46,777 nucleotides of DNA from Hyphomicrobiaceae bacterium (GTDB lineage Bacteria; Pseudomonadota; Alphaproteobacteria; Rhizobiales; Hyphomicrobiaceae): NCBI GenBank assembly GCA_021775735.1, contig JAJFHG010000011.1:1-46777 (forward strand). Direction: 5' to 3'. Positions within the stretch are counted from its first letter, which is position 1. Each line of letters starts with the position of its first letter. Position numbers and translations under genes: made by a program. A model generated the notes under the pieces. That model did not search any database. It was not told where the DNA came from and saw only the letters and a list, made by a program, of their open reading frames with translations. Shown here piece by piece: positions 1-9,522 of this stretch.

Positions 1-266
1 CCCCGGCCCAAGGCCAAGTGAGCGCCATCAGATAGCGGCAAGTCCACGCCAGGGCAAGTGGTGCTGTGTCGCTAGTCAACGAAAAAGCCCCAAGACGTGC
101 GGCTCAGGTAATGTCCTCCGCCCACGCTGGATAATCTCGCCTTGAACCCAAAAAGAGCACCGCTCGTCTCAGACCTGCTATGGGAGGGCCTGTTGCTTAT
201 TAAGTAATATTCACCTCATCCACCTACAATGTCCGCCGTGAAGCTCCAGGAGATGGAATACAGTCA
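1..266. other. Noncoding left edge, possibly with the last codons of a gene
   Basis: The first 21 bases can be read as six codons ending in TGA on the plus strand (P-R-P-K-A-K), a basic proline-rich end typical of a protein C-terminus, but 18 bases are too few to identify a gene. The rest holds no convincing ORF, tRNA or strong terminator. A purine-rich CAGGAGATGG at 247-256 provides the ribosome binding site for the protease gene that starts at 267. Confidence 0.3.
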
Positions 267-980
267 ATGTTTGACGACAAAATCGAATTTGGAAAATTGT
301 TTGGTATTCCCATTGTATTGGACTACGGGCTGATCCTGCTCGCTGTTGTCTTTGGATATTCGTATTTTACCTCCGGCAATCTCGCCACGATATCGTACGG
401 CCTACTCCTGTTCGTTGGCGTCGTGATTTCCATCCTGCTGCATGAATTCGGGCATGCTCTTGCCGGTGCTTATTACGGTGTGCGCGCCAGCCATATTGAA
501 CTCCACGGCCTGGGTGGTTTGTGCCATTTCACGCGCGCCCTGCCGCCTGAACGCACCACCAACATTGTCGTCCTTCTAGCGGGGCCGGCGGTCACGCTCA
601 TTTTGTGGTTGGTATTCAAAGGTCTCAGCATGATGGCCTATGAGCTTCCTGCCAATGCTGGCTTTGTCACCGGCGTCAGCCGCATTGGCAACCTCATGAG
701 CCACCTCAGCATCATCAATTTCTATTTGTTGATTTTCAATCTGCTACCTGCCCATCCGTTGGATGGCGGTCGCTCTCTCGCACACTTCATTTCAAAATGG
801 GCCGGCTATGATCGCGCCATGCGGTTTGTGGCGTACACCGGAACGCTGGTCACAGCATGGCTGGTTTGGGAAGGTCTTCAGGGCAACACCTTCTTGCTGT
901 TAATCGCCTTATTCCTGTTTATGTCCAATCTCAGCGTGCTTGATACGCACGGTGGACCGCGCTGGCGACGTGAGGGTTAA
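267..980 (+). CDS. Site-2 protease family (M50) intramembrane metalloprotease
   Basis: A 237-residue polytopic membrane protein of the M50 site-2 protease family, which cleaves substrates inside or next to the lipid bilayer. The zinc motif HEFGH is at residues 59-63 within a hydrophobic segment, and the second zinc-ligand motif LDGGR is at 165-169 after NLLPAHP, the usual order. An AGP turn at 105-107 fits the conserved core. There is no PDZ or CBS domain, so this is the minimal form rather than an RseP type. ATG at 267 follows a good AGGAG-like site. It is followed after about 140 bases by a histidine kinase gene on the same strand. The substrate cannot be told from the sequence. Confidence 0.88.
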   Translation: MFDDKIEFGKLFGIPIVLDYGLILLAVVFGYSYFTSGNLATISYGLLLFVGVVISILLHEFGHALAGAYYGVRASHIELHGLGGLCHFTRALPPERTTNIVVLLAGPAVTLILWLVFKGLSMMAYELPANAGFVTGVSRIGNLMSHLSIINFYLLIFNLLPAHPLDGGRSLAHFISKWAGYDRAMRFVAYTGTLVTAWLVWEGLQGNTFLLLIALFLFMSNLSVLDTHGGPRWRREG

Positions 981-1124
981 GGGCCGGTTGAAAGCCGCCC
1001 CGAGCCCAGCATAGGGCTTCTCCACAGAACAAATTTGGCGCAACCGCATAAGTATGCCGGTACCCACTGGCAGGACGCTGAGGGCGCTATAAACGGGCTG
1101 CCGAATCATGATGAAAAACAGGGT

Positions 1125-2666
1125 ATGGCAGCCAGAAAATCAAAATCAGCTAAGGCCCGCACGACGCCCAAAAAGAAAACCGCCAAGGGCAGCAAATCGG
1201 CTGCACGCTCGAAAGCCCCTGCCCGCCCGAAAAAAGCGTCTGCCAACCCAAAATCAGACACCAAAAAGCCGTCCAGAAAGAAGCGCAGATCTTCTGCTCC
1301 CGAACTGGCAGAAGTGGTGATCAAGAAACCTACGCAACCTAGTCCGCGCCAATCCAATAGCCTTAATTCGTTGCTGTCGCGTCTGCGTACAGAGCTCGGC
1401 CCCAACCAGCAACCCGCTTGGTTGGTCGATGCCGCAGCCGGCTCCTTGATCCCAATCAACGAGGCGGGCGCCACACTGTTTGACATCAACAATGATGATC
1501 TAGCGGCTGTTACGCTTGATCAGAGCATGCCCGCACTTTCTACGCTACGAAAACTGACTGGAAAACGTGCTGACAGTAAAAACAAGAGACGCACCTTAGA
1601 AGACCTGTTGTTTTGGACACCCACCGGCGCGCACCTACACACCTGCCAAATCACCGCTCATACTTTAAAGGGTCGCATATTTTTTCTTGTTCAATCGCAA
1701 GATAAAACATCGCGCACCGCCACATCCGACAACAACGATGTGGTACAGACAGTTCAACCACAACAAGCAGCGCCAAGTGCTCCGCGTGACGACGCCGCTA
1801 TCTTGCGCGAAATTGCGCGACGCATTCGCGCCGGAACGAACAGCCAACCGCCGATTGATGATGTGCCAGGCGAGTTGCCGGACCCGAAACACACACACAC
1901 GCAGCCCAAGGGGCTTGACGGCGAAAAAGCAGCGATGCGCAACTCGTCGCTCAGCGATAGCAAGCAAGACCCACACCAGCGCGCAAAACTGGCGCATGAA
2001 CTGCGCACGCCGATCAGTGCCATTATAGCAGCGTCCGAAATTATCAAGGATGAGCGGCTAGGGAGCCTCGATAATTTTCATTATCGCGATTACGCTCGTG
2101 ACATTCATCAAAGCGCGCGCCACGCGCTCGAGCTCATTGAGCAAGGGCTGCAGGCGATCTCCGATAAAGCACCGGGCCTGAAGCCATCGCAAACCGATCG
2201 AGCAGATTTCAACCACCTCGTTCGCAGCGCCATTGCAACCGTCAAACATTTGGCCCACCAAAAAAATGTGTCGGTTGCTTTTGTTCCGGGCGAACGCGAT
2301 GCCTGTTTGCAAATGGACCCAACCGCAATAAATCAGATCGTGCTCAATCTACTCACGAATGCGGTGAAATTTACCGAAAGCGGTGGCTCCGTCACGGCTC
2401 AAGTCTTCTCCAGCATTGGCGAAGATATCCGAGTTGAGGTCCGCGATACCGGTTGCGGGATGAGCAAAGCGGAAATCACACAACACCTAGATGCCCGATC
2501 GGAGCGCGCGCCCCAAGCGCGTGCTGGTGGTGGTTTTGGTATTGGCCTCGCACTGTCTCGTCGACTGGCTGAAAGCAACGGCGCATCACTTGAGATTGAA
2601 AGCGTGCCAGGACGTGGGACAAAAGCACGACTTGCATTCCCTTTGCGACTGCTCGTCGCGGCGTGA
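1125..2666 (+). CDS. Orphan PAS-like sensor histidine kinase with basic N-terminal tail
   Basis: A predicted cytoplasmic sensor kinase of 513 residues. The first ~60 residues are rich in Lys, Ala, Pro and Ser. A PAS-like region spans about 97-190. The HisKA box KLAHELRTPISAI carries the phospho-accepting His near residue 291. The HATPase domain shows the N box NQIVLNLLTNAVKF, the G1 box DTGCGM and the glycine-rich GGGFGIGLAL. No transmembrane segment or receiver domain is present, and no response regulator gene adjoins, so the partner is unknown. I chose ATG 1125 (after AACAGGGT). A TTG at 1035 in frame would add 30 residues but has no ribosome site. An AC-dinucleotide run at about 1890-1903 lies in the linker. 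Confidence 0.85.
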   Translation: MAARKSKSAKARTTPKKKTAKGSKSAARSKAPARPKKASANPKSDTKKPSRKKRRSSAPELAEVVIKKPTQPSPRQSNSLNSLLSRLRTELGPNQQPAWLVDAAAGSLIPINEAGATLFDINNDDLAAVTLDQSMPALSTLRKLTGKRADSKNKRRTLEDLLFWTPTGAHLHTCQITAHTLKGRIFFLVQSQDKTSRTATSDNNDVVQTVQPQQAAPSAPRDDAAILREIARRIRAGTNSQPPIDDVPGELPDPKHTHTQPKGLDGEKAAMRNSSLSDSKQDPHQRAKLAHELRTPISAIIAASEIIKDERLGSLDNFHYRDYARDIHQSARHALELIEQGLQAISDKAPGLKPSQTDRADFNHLVRSAIATVKHLAHQKNVSVAFVPGERDACLQMDPTAINQIVLNLLTNAVKFTESGGSVTAQVFSSIGEDIRVEVRDTGCGMSKAEITQHLDARSERAPQARAGGGFGIGLALSRRLAESNGASLEIESVPGRGTKARLAFPLRLLVAA

Positions 2667-2756
2667 GCGATCACAGCATTAAGATCTGCAACGCGGCACA
2701 AAAAAAGACTATTACCACCGCCAAATAGAGGCGGCACACAATCCCACCAGAACAGA

Positions 2757-2771
2757 TTAGAATTCTTCTAA
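2757..2771. promoter_or_regulatory. Predicted Irr operator (ICE-like box)
   Basis: Perfect inverted repeat TTAGAA-TTC-TTCTAA, two 6-base arms around a 3-base centre. This matches the iron control element described for Irr in Rhizobiales as I know it. It sits 23 bases upstream of a -35-like TTGACG (2795) and about 160 bases before the fbpA start. An upstream position of this kind fits activation by Irr under iron limitation, an inference. An irr gene is present in the same window at 20910-21350. Confidence 0.75.
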
Positions 2772-2794
2772 CCTATTGCATGCGCAGTGAAATG

Positions 2795-2825
2795 TTGACG
2801 CAACGAAGGTGGACTGCTCTATATT
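2795..2825 (+). promoter_or_regulatory. Candidate fbpA promoter
   Basis: A -35-like TTGACG (2795-2800) and a -10-like TATATT (2820-2825) are separated by 19 bases. The long spacer suggests a weak basal promoter that would need an activator. It lies downstream of the Irr-like box and about 105 bases upstream of the fbpA start. Confidence 0.45.
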
Positions 2826-2929
2826 GATGTAACGTAATGGCATTGTAACGGGTGCCATATGCGGCCCACAATTTACCACTTTCTTACAACCGATACCGGG
2901 GCCTTGACCCTCGATTATTGGAGGACATG

Positions 2930-4000
2930 ATGACGACGTTTGTTGGCGCGCTCTTGCGCCTTGTGCACATGACATCGACTGCAATTCTAACAGTCGCTTT
3001 CTTCACCATATCAAACATTGTATTGACGCCAGCAAGTTGGGCTGACGGCAACGTCAACATTTATTCATATCGGGAACCAACATTGGTGAAGCCTCTTGTT
3101 GACGCCTTTCAGAAAGAGACCGGCATCAAAGTCAACATGATCTATGCCAAATCTGGCCTGATTGAACGCTTGCAGGCCGAAGGCAAGAACAGTCCCGCCG
3201 ACGTTCTCTTAACCAACGAATTTGGCCTCTTAACGCAAGCAAAGACAGGCGGTGTTACGCAGCCCATCGTGTCAAAAACACTATCGACTGCGATCCCAGC
3301 CAAGTTACGCGACAGTGAAAACCATTGGTTTGCCCTTACCCGTCGCGCTCGCGTGATCTACGCCTCAAAAGATCGCGTAAAAATAGATAGCATTCGCTAT
3401 GAAGATCTTGCCGACCCAAAATGGAGGGGCCGTGTCTGCACACGATCAGGGCAGCACACCTACAACGTTGCCTTGATTGCCTCAATGATTGCGCACCAAG
3501 GCCCGGACAAAGCGAAAAGTTGGCTAAACGGTTTAAAAAATAATTTGGCGCGCAAACCTGCAGGTGGCGACCGAGAAGGTGTCAGAGACATCTTTGCTGG
3601 CGTTTGCGATCTCGCGGTTGGCAATTCCTACTACATGGCCGCAATGATGCGGAATCCAAAACAAAAGCCATGGGCTGATGCTGTCAAAATTCTGTTTCCG
3701 AATGCAGATGGACGTGGCACCCATGTCAACATCTCTGGTGCCGCGTTAGCCGCCCACGCACCACACAGTGCTAACGGTATTCGCTTTATCGAATTTCTGG
3801 CGTCAAAGCCTGCACAAAAAATCTATGCGGAACTGATTAGCGAATACCCCGTTGTAGAGGGCGTTGAAGTGTCCGACATCGTTAAGAGTTGGGGAGCTTT
3901 AAAGGCTGACCCCTTACCACTTGAGAAAATAGGTGAACTGCGTAGTCGCGCCTCGCGCATGGTCGATGAGGTGAACTACAACGCCGGTCCAAACTCTTAG
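2930..4000 (+). CDS. fbpA: Ferric iron ABC transporter, periplasmic binding protein (FbpA/FutA type)
   Basis: Periplasmic Fe(III)-binding protein that delivers iron to the adjacent permease. A signal peptide of about 38 residues ends at ASWA before DGNVNIYSYR, the typical start of the mature fold. The tandem tyrosines in NSYYMAAMM match the iron-ligand pair of the FbpA/FutA family, and WRGRVCTRSG resembles the anion/iron site region. Length of 356 residues is normal. I chose ATG 2930 because GGAGG (2920-2924) is 5 bases upstream; an ATG at 2927 is too close and an ATG at 2852 would add a non-signal extension. A predicted Irr box lies upstream, so expression is probably iron-responsive. fbpB follows after 57 bases, presumably in one operon. 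Confidence 0.92.
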   Translation: MTTFVGALLRLVHMTSTAILTVAFFTISNIVLTPASWADGNVNIYSYREPTLVKPLVDAFQKETGIKVNMIYAKSGLIERLQAEGKNSPADVLLTNEFGLLTQAKTGGVTQPIVSKTLSTAIPAKLRDSENHWFALTRRARVIYASKDRVKIDSIRYEDLADPKWRGRVCTRSGQHTYNVALIASMIAHQGPDKAKSWLNGLKNNLARKPAGGDREGVRDIFAGVCDLAVGNSYYMAAMMRNPKQKPWADAVKILFPNADGRGTHVNISGAALAAHAPHSANGIRFIEFLASKPAQKIYAELISEYPVVEGVEVSDIVKSWGALKADPLPLEKIGELRSRASRMVDEVNYNAGPNS

Positions 4001-4057
4001 AACACGGCCTCCCACGGGGCTGCACTACAAAACCGAACCAAGCGAACTGAGCGATTA

Positions 4058-5854
4058 ATGCGTTTTTCTGGCGGTATAGCGAGGCACAAGGACCGTCTTT
4101 CGGTCTTAGCACATCGCGGCCGCCAGGCACTGGCGCGCGCTCGCCTCAGGGTCAGTGATGATCCAGCACCCTTGGGATGGTTGATCGCAGTGAGCACAAT
4201 TCTAGCGATAATACTTTTGCCGTTGCTCGTAATTTTCTACTTGGCGCTAACGCCAACCGAAAATATCTGGCCGCATCTCTCCACAACAGTATTGCCTAAC
4301 GTTCTGTTTGACACGCTGGTGCTAGCACTCGGCGTCTGCACGATCTCGATCTGTGTCGGCACGAGTGCTGCATGGCTGGTCACCATGTATCGCTTTCCTG
4401 GACGCGCGATTGTTGACTACCTGTTGGTTTTGCCGCTGGCGATGCCAACCTATATTGTTGCTTATTGCTACGTAGATCTATTTGACTACGCGGGCCCTGT
4501 GCATGCGATGGTGGATCAACTGTTTGGCTGGAAAAATCCAAAACAATCCTGGTTACCAGAAGTACGGTCGTTACCAAGTGCTATCTTCATTCTCGCCAGC
4601 GTACTTTACCCATATGTGTATCTAACCGCACGGGCGAGCTTTGTTCAGCAATCTGTTTGTGCCCTAGAAGTCGCACGCACGCTTGGACGAACATCAATGG
4701 GCACATTTTGGTCTGTTGCTCTACCGCTTGCACGCCCCGCCATTGCTGCAGGTACCGTTCTGGTCTTGATGGAAAGCTTAAACGACCTTGGCGCGGTCCA
4801 ACACCTTGGCATCGACACGTTCTCTGCAAGTATCTACGCCACCTGGCTGCAACGTTCTAACCTTTCAGGTGCCGCGCAACTTGCAAGCGTATTGCTGGTC
4901 TTTATCACACTGATATTGTTGCTTGAGCGGTGGGCCAGACGGGGTGCCCAAAGCCACCATACCACTGGGCGCTATCGTGCCATTCCCTTGGAACGTCTAG
5001 AGGGATGGCACGGTTATGTCGCGTTGATGCTGGCAGCCCTGCCATTCTTGTTGGGCTTTGCAATGCCTGTTCTTGTCTTATTGCAGCACGCCTCAGAACA
5101 TGTCTCAGAAGCCCTCGATAGCGGATTTCTCAAAGCCGTTGGCGATTCTCTACTTGTCTCCAGTGCAGGGGCAATCGCAACCGTCGCTGTTGCACTTACG
5201 ATCGCTTATGCGCGCCGCATATCTTCACATCCAACATTCAAGTCCGCGGTCTGGCTTTCAGGTCTTGGCTACGCTGCACCTGGCACGGTGTTGGCAATTG
5301 GACTTCTTTTTTCACTCGGCAGCGTTGATAGCTGGATCAACACGCGCAGCGAGTCCGTGCTTGGTATTTCGAGCGGTCAGATTTTTTCCGGCACCGTGTT
5401 CGCCATTATCATCGCCTACGTCATTCGCTTTTGCGCAGTCGCGATGGCTAACCTTGATGCAGGTTTGCAGCGTATCTCACCGAACCTAGATGCAGCAGCA
5501 CGCGCGCTCGGCGAAACACGGCTAACAACGTTTTGGCGTGTTCATGTCCCGCTGTTATTGCCAGCGCTTGGTGCAGCTGCGTTGCTGGTGTTTGTCGACT
5601 CAATGAAAGAGCTGCCCGCAACACTGCTGCTCAGACCATTTAATTTTGAAACCTTGGCAACTCACGTCTACGACCTGGTCGCGCTTGAACAATTCGAACG
5701 CGCCGCGCTAGGGTCACTCGCGATTGTTGCGGTGGGAATAATTCCCGTTCTGCTTCTCCATCAAACCGTCTCGTCCGGTCGGGCTGGTCATACAGCAACC
5801 AGCATATGGAAAAAACAGAAGCGTTTTGCCGCAACTAACGCCGCCCACTCGTGA
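4058..5854 (+). CDS. fbpB: Ferric iron ABC transporter, fused permease (FbpB type)
   Basis: Inner-membrane permease of 598 residues formed by two homologous halves, as in FbpB, SfuB and HitB. Each half has about six hydrophobic segments and its own cytoplasmic EAA-like loop: EVARTLGRTSMGTFWSVALP in the first half and DAAARALGETRLTTFW in the second. These loops dock on the ATPase subunit. It follows fbpA directly and should take iron from it. The N-terminus has about 40 basic residues before the first membrane segment. The start ATG at 4058 has no clear ribosome site, perhaps because of translational coupling. No gene for the ATPase (FbpC) follows, so that subunit must be encoded elsewhere or shared. 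Confidence 0.92.
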   Translation: MRFSGGIARHKDRLSVLAHRGRQALARARLRVSDDPAPLGWLIAVSTILAIILLPLLVIFYLALTPTENIWPHLSTTVLPNVLFDTLVLALGVCTISICVGTSAAWLVTMYRFPGRAIVDYLLVLPLAMPTYIVAYCYVDLFDYAGPVHAMVDQLFGWKNPKQSWLPEVRSLPSAIFILASVLYPYVYLTARASFVQQSVCALEVARTLGRTSMGTFWSVALPLARPAIAAGTVLVLMESLNDLGAVQHLGIDTFSASIYATWLQRSNLSGAAQLASVLLVFITLILLLERWARRGAQSHHTTGRYRAIPLERLEGWHGYVALMLAALPFLLGFAMPVLVLLQHASEHVSEALDSGFLKAVGDSLLVSSAGAIATVAVALTIAYARRISSHPTFKSAVWLSGLGYAAPGTVLAIGLLFSLGSVDSWINTRSESVLGISSGQIFSGTVFAIIIAYVIRFCAVAMANLDAGLQRISPNLDAAARALGETRLTTFWRVHVPLLLPALGAAALLVFVDSMKELPATLLLRPFNFETLATHVYDLVALEQFERAALGSLAIVAVGIIPVLLLHQTVSSGRAGHTATSIWKKQKRFAATNAAHS

Positions 5855-6077
5855 TAGAGTGCTGACACGCACTTGGCCTGTTTCAATCGCCGGTCAAAAA
5901 CGTAACTTGTACACATCATCTTGATGGTTAAAAATAGCAAACAGTTATTGCGCGCAGCGGCCAGTTTATCTATGACTGAACGCATCACAATCTGTGATTG
6001 ATAGATCCAGGCTCAATTGTATCGTCACGCATGTCATTAGAGTTTCTTAACTTAGATCTTTCTGGATACCCCGGCCT

Positions 6078-7889
6078 ATGAATGCCCCCAGAATTGGTTC
6101 ACTACGACGCAAAATTGTCGTCAGCATATCTGTCGCTATTGTCACTGGAATAGCGCTTCTTCTTGCTCTGCCAAATTTTTATAGCGAGATGCAATTTAAA
6201 ACAGCGGTTGTATTTGCCGGTTCGCTTAATGAAGTAACGGTCACCTCACCGATCCCATTATCTGATGTGATCGTCCTTGAGCCTGGCGCTATCATACAAT
6301 CAAAATTTGATAACAAAAAAAGTGATGAGCCACCGAGCAGTCAACAAAAAGCGCAACCCCATCTAAAACTTAAAAATGCAACGCTCACGCTTTTGCAAGC
6401 ACCAGCGGCCCCCGGCCAGGCGGCATCGCATAGCGTGAAACAAGTCACCACAACGCAACTGACCACAGCACTACGTAACGTTGGATTTAGCGCTCTTCAA
6501 CTCGACAACACGGTTGTGCAGCTCAAACGACCGGGCGGCAGTCTGCAGCGTATTGGACGCATTACGGGTGTTATCCGCACAGATGTCAGTCAAAAAATGC
6601 TGAGCGCAGAGGGGCAATTTGAACGCCAAAGTGAGACTTTAACTTTCACCGCGCAAACCAGCTTCGACCAAACAGATCCGACAGCCAGAACACTTCAACT
6701 CTATATTAAAGGCAACAATCTCCAACTATCCCTCAACGGCAAGCTTATGACGAAGGGGGGTCTACGCGTTACGTCCGACGAGGCTAATTTTTCAACACCG
6801 GATCTGAAAAAGCTTTTGGGCTGGTTGGGCATGGGCCCACTTGTAAGCAATGGGTTTTCCAAATTCTCTGCAGCTGGCCACTTCAGTTGGAGCGGGTCTA
6901 CCGTTGCGTTTGATCAATCTCAATTCGATATCGACGACAATCTAGCCAACGGGCGGCTATCATTTTACTTTGACCCAGGCGAGCCTTCAATCGAAGGCAC
7001 TTTGGCATTCCAAAAACTCGAACTCATCCCGTATATTGGCGCAAGCGATCAACCAAGCGCCACATCTGCAATCACCAACGCTTGGAGCGCACTTCACTCC
7101 ACTGTCTCTGCGGGCTCACTGCCACTTGGCCTGAAAGAAATTGACGCTGACATTCGTGTATCAGCAAAGTCTCTTCAGTATGGTGCAACCGAGATTGGAC
7201 AAGGTGCTGCGGTTATCCTGGTCAAAGATGGTAAACTCAAAGCTGATATAGCAGAGATGACACTTTCCAGTGGCGCTCGTGGGCGGTCACAAATTGAGAT
7301 CGACACGACAAATTTTGTGCCTAAATATGTTGTGCATGGCAACGTCAATGGTTTTGATCTCGGCACAGCTTCAACGCAATGGTTTGGAAAATCAATTGTT
7401 GATGGCATTGCCAACATGACATTTGATCTTGCAGCCCATGGCCGCAACAAGAATGAACTTCTAGCAACCTTGTCCGGTCCCATTGTTGTTTCCGCCGACA
7501 AAGGGGCTTCTATTCCGATTGATCTGGTGAAGTTATTCACCAAGAGCAAAAAATCTCCAAACGACGGATGGGAACACATTGAAAATGGCTTTACGGCACT
7601 CAAAAACCTGTCTGTCGAGGTCATGTCATCCAAGGGATCCTTAAAAACCAAGTCGGTAAAAGCCAATATTGGTGGCAACCCCTTTATTGCAACCGGAACG
7701 CTGAAGCTCACCGATTTAGTACTCGATCTCATCTTAACAAAAACAGCGGATTCAGAAACCGGCACAACAGACGGCACCGAAGCCCCTGACAAAGAACCGA
7801 TAGCACATCCCCAAATGGACACCCTTGAATTTAAGGGACCGATTACAGAGCCAATTATTCGCTTTGTGCGCCAGTCGCGTAAAGGCTGA
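6078..7889 (+). CDS. AsmA family protein
   Basis: A 603-residue protein with one N-terminal membrane anchor at about residues 12-30 and a large periplasmic part. The C-terminal third (from about 380) carries the AsmA-like signature, including LSGPIVVSADKG, a region of repeated beta-strands, and GNPFIATGTLKLTDLVLDL. AsmA-type proteins belong to the family of bridge-like proteins linked to outer-membrane assembly and lipid transport in Gram-negative bacteria; a specific role here is inferred from family only. The ATG at 6078 lacks an obvious ribosome site. It is monocistronic and ends facing glpD on the other strand. Confidence 0.8.
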   Translation: MNAPRIGSLRRKIVVSISVAIVTGIALLLALPNFYSEMQFKTAVVFAGSLNEVTVTSPIPLSDVIVLEPGAIIQSKFDNKKSDEPPSSQQKAQPHLKLKNATLTLLQAPAAPGQAASHSVKQVTTTQLTTALRNVGFSALQLDNTVVQLKRPGGSLQRIGRITGVIRTDVSQKMLSAEGQFERQSETLTFTAQTSFDQTDPTARTLQLYIKGNNLQLSLNGKLMTKGGLRVTSDEANFSTPDLKKLLGWLGMGPLVSNGFSKFSAAGHFSWSGSTVAFDQSQFDIDDNLANGRLSFYFDPGEPSIEGTLAFQKLELIPYIGASDQPSATSAITNAWSALHSTVSAGSLPLGLKEIDADIRVSAKSLQYGATEIGQGAAVILVKDGKLKADIAEMTLSSGARGRSQIEIDTTNFVPKYVVHGNVNGFDLGTASTQWFGKSIVDGIANMTFDLAAHGRNKNELLATLSGPIVVSADKGASIPIDLVKLFTKSKKSPNDGWEHIENGFTALKNLSVEVMSSKGSLKTKSVKANIGGNPFIATGTLKLTDLVLDLILTKTADSETGTTDGTEAPDKEPIAHPQMDTLEFKGPITEPIIRFVRQSRKG

Positions 7890-7940
7890 CACGCACATCT
7901 AGACTGTCATCAAACGTATGAAATCGGTCGCGCTGCACAC

Positions 7941-9479
7941 TCATTTCATTGCATTCTTGAGGCACGCATTGATCGCAGAGGCGACAGACACCCGGTCTTC
8001 GTCTGGAACCTGCAAACCAATTTTTGTTCTGCGCCACAAAACATCTTCTGCCGTTTCAGCCCACTCAACATCACGAAGATATTGAACCTCGCGCTCAAAC
8101 AAGCCTGGAAAAAGTTCACGCCCAAGATCCGACATTGTCTGGGCGTCTCCAAGCAGCTCAAACGTAGAGACACCATAACGGGCGACAAGGCCAGTGATGA
8201 AGCTGGCATCTAGGGATGGATAGTGAGTGGCTAAGCGGTTTACGAGACCTGCAATGTCATCGTGCACTGCACCGCCCGGTAGAGGATGATTTGCTGTCCA
8301 TGCCGGACCGATTTTCGTAAATTGCGGTGCCAGCAGTTCAAGTGCCTCTTCTGCCAAACAGCGATACGTCGTCAACTTGCCACCGAGCACTGTCAACAAA
8401 GGCGGCGTCTTATTGCTGCCTTCTCGAAACGACAAACGGTAATCGCGCGTGACCTTTGATGGGTCGTTCTCTGCGTCGTCGTAAAGCGGGCGCACGCCTG
8501 AAAACTGATGCACAACATCCCCAGACGTCAAACGTTGTACAAAAAAGCGATTGTAAACCTTGAGCAGATAGTCGCGCTCCGCCGCACTGCATTCCGGAGA
8601 TGCCGGATCCCCCTCAAAAGGCTCATCGGTCGTCCCGATCAACGTAAAACGGTCTTGATAGGGCAGGGCGAAAACAACACGCCCGTCAGAATGTTGCAGA
8701 AGATAGCCATCGTTCATGCCCGGACGACGCGCCACAACAAGATGGCTGCCTTTGACAAGGCGCAACTTGGGTTGCGCCACATCTTCTACGCTACCCTCCG
8801 CCTGTTTCTCAAGAGCTGCAACAGTGTCGACCCAAGGACCTGCCGCATTAACGATCACACGAGCAAATACATCAGTTCGCCCGCACTGATTTTCAGCCTC
8901 GATACGCCACACCTTAGTATCCTGCTGATCAGGTTGAAATCCAACCACACGCGAACGGGTTTTAATGTCAGCGCCCTTTTGAGCTGCAGCGCGGGCATTC
9001 AGTACAACAAGACGCGCATCATCGACCCAGCAGTCCCAATACGCAAACCCACGGGTCAACTCTGCTCTTAAGGGAAGACCCGACGGATCTTTTGTAAAAC
9101 GAACAGAGTGGGATGCGGGTATGGTCTTTCGCGACGCCAAATGGTCATACAAAAACAATCCAGCCCGAAGCAGCCATCGTGGGCGCATACCATCAACATG
9201 AGGCAGTACTATTCTAAGCGGCGAAATTATATGCGGCGCGGCATTCAGCAAGCGCTCACGCTCGTGCAGTGCGTCACGCACGAGGGAGAATTCATAGTGC
9301 TCCAGATAGCGTAAACCGCCGTGTATCAATTTTGTGCTGGCAGATGACGTTGCAGCCCCAAGGTCGGCTTGCTCCAACAAACACACCTTGAGTCCACGCC
9401 CGGCTGCATCAGCGGCGATACCAGCACCATTGATGCCACCACCGATGACCGCAATATCGTAAATCGTGTCAGAGTTCAT
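7941..9479 (-). CDS. glpD: Aerobic glycerol-3-phosphate dehydrogenase
   Basis: FAD-dependent membrane-associated enzyme that oxidises sn-glycerol 3-phosphate to dihydroxyacetone phosphate and passes electrons to quinone. The N-terminal dinucleotide fold AVIGGGINGAGIA, followed by STKLIHGGLRYLE, is diagnostic of GlpD/GlpA. LIGTTDEPFEGDP and GGKLTTYR are further family motifs, and the C-terminal helical domain ends the protein. Length of 512 residues is normal. I chose ATG 9479, preceded by GGGGGTG; the in-frame TTG at 9497 adds six residues and is less likely. No glpF, glpK or glpR is near, so the gene stands alone. Its leader holds a strong hairpin-plus-T-run. Confidence 0.95.
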   Translation of the reverse strand: MNSDTIYDIAVIGGGINGAGIAADAAGRGLKVCLLEQADLGAATSSASTKLIHGGLRYLEHYEFSLVRDALHERERLLNAAPHIISPLRIVLPHVDGMRPRWLLRAGLFLYDHLASRKTIPASHSVRFTKDPSGLPLRAELTRGFAYWDCWVDDARLVVLNARAAAQKGADIKTRSRVVGFQPDQQDTKVWRIEAENQCGRTDVFARVIVNAAGPWVDTVAALEKQAEGSVEDVAQPKLRLVKGSHLVVARRPGMNDGYLLQHSDGRVVFALPYQDRFTLIGTTDEPFEGDPASPECSAAERDYLLKVYNRFFVQRLTSGDVVHQFSGVRPLYDDAENDPSKVTRDYRLSFREGSNKTPPLLTVLGGKLTTYRCLAEEALELLAPQFTKIGPAWTANHPLPGGAVHDDIAGLVNRLATHYPSLDASFITGLVARYGVSTFELLGDAQTMSDLGRELFPGLFEREVQYLRDVEWAETAEDVLWRRTKIGLQVPDEDRVSVASAINACLKNAMK

Positions 9480-9522
9480 TGCCGCGCGCACCCCCAACCG
9501 CCAAGTGCCTCAAAACGGTTTG

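Noticed and set aside
1885-1910. AC dinucleotide repeat
   Set aside because: It is a short run in the coding sequence of the histidine kinase linker and keeps the frame; not a separate element.
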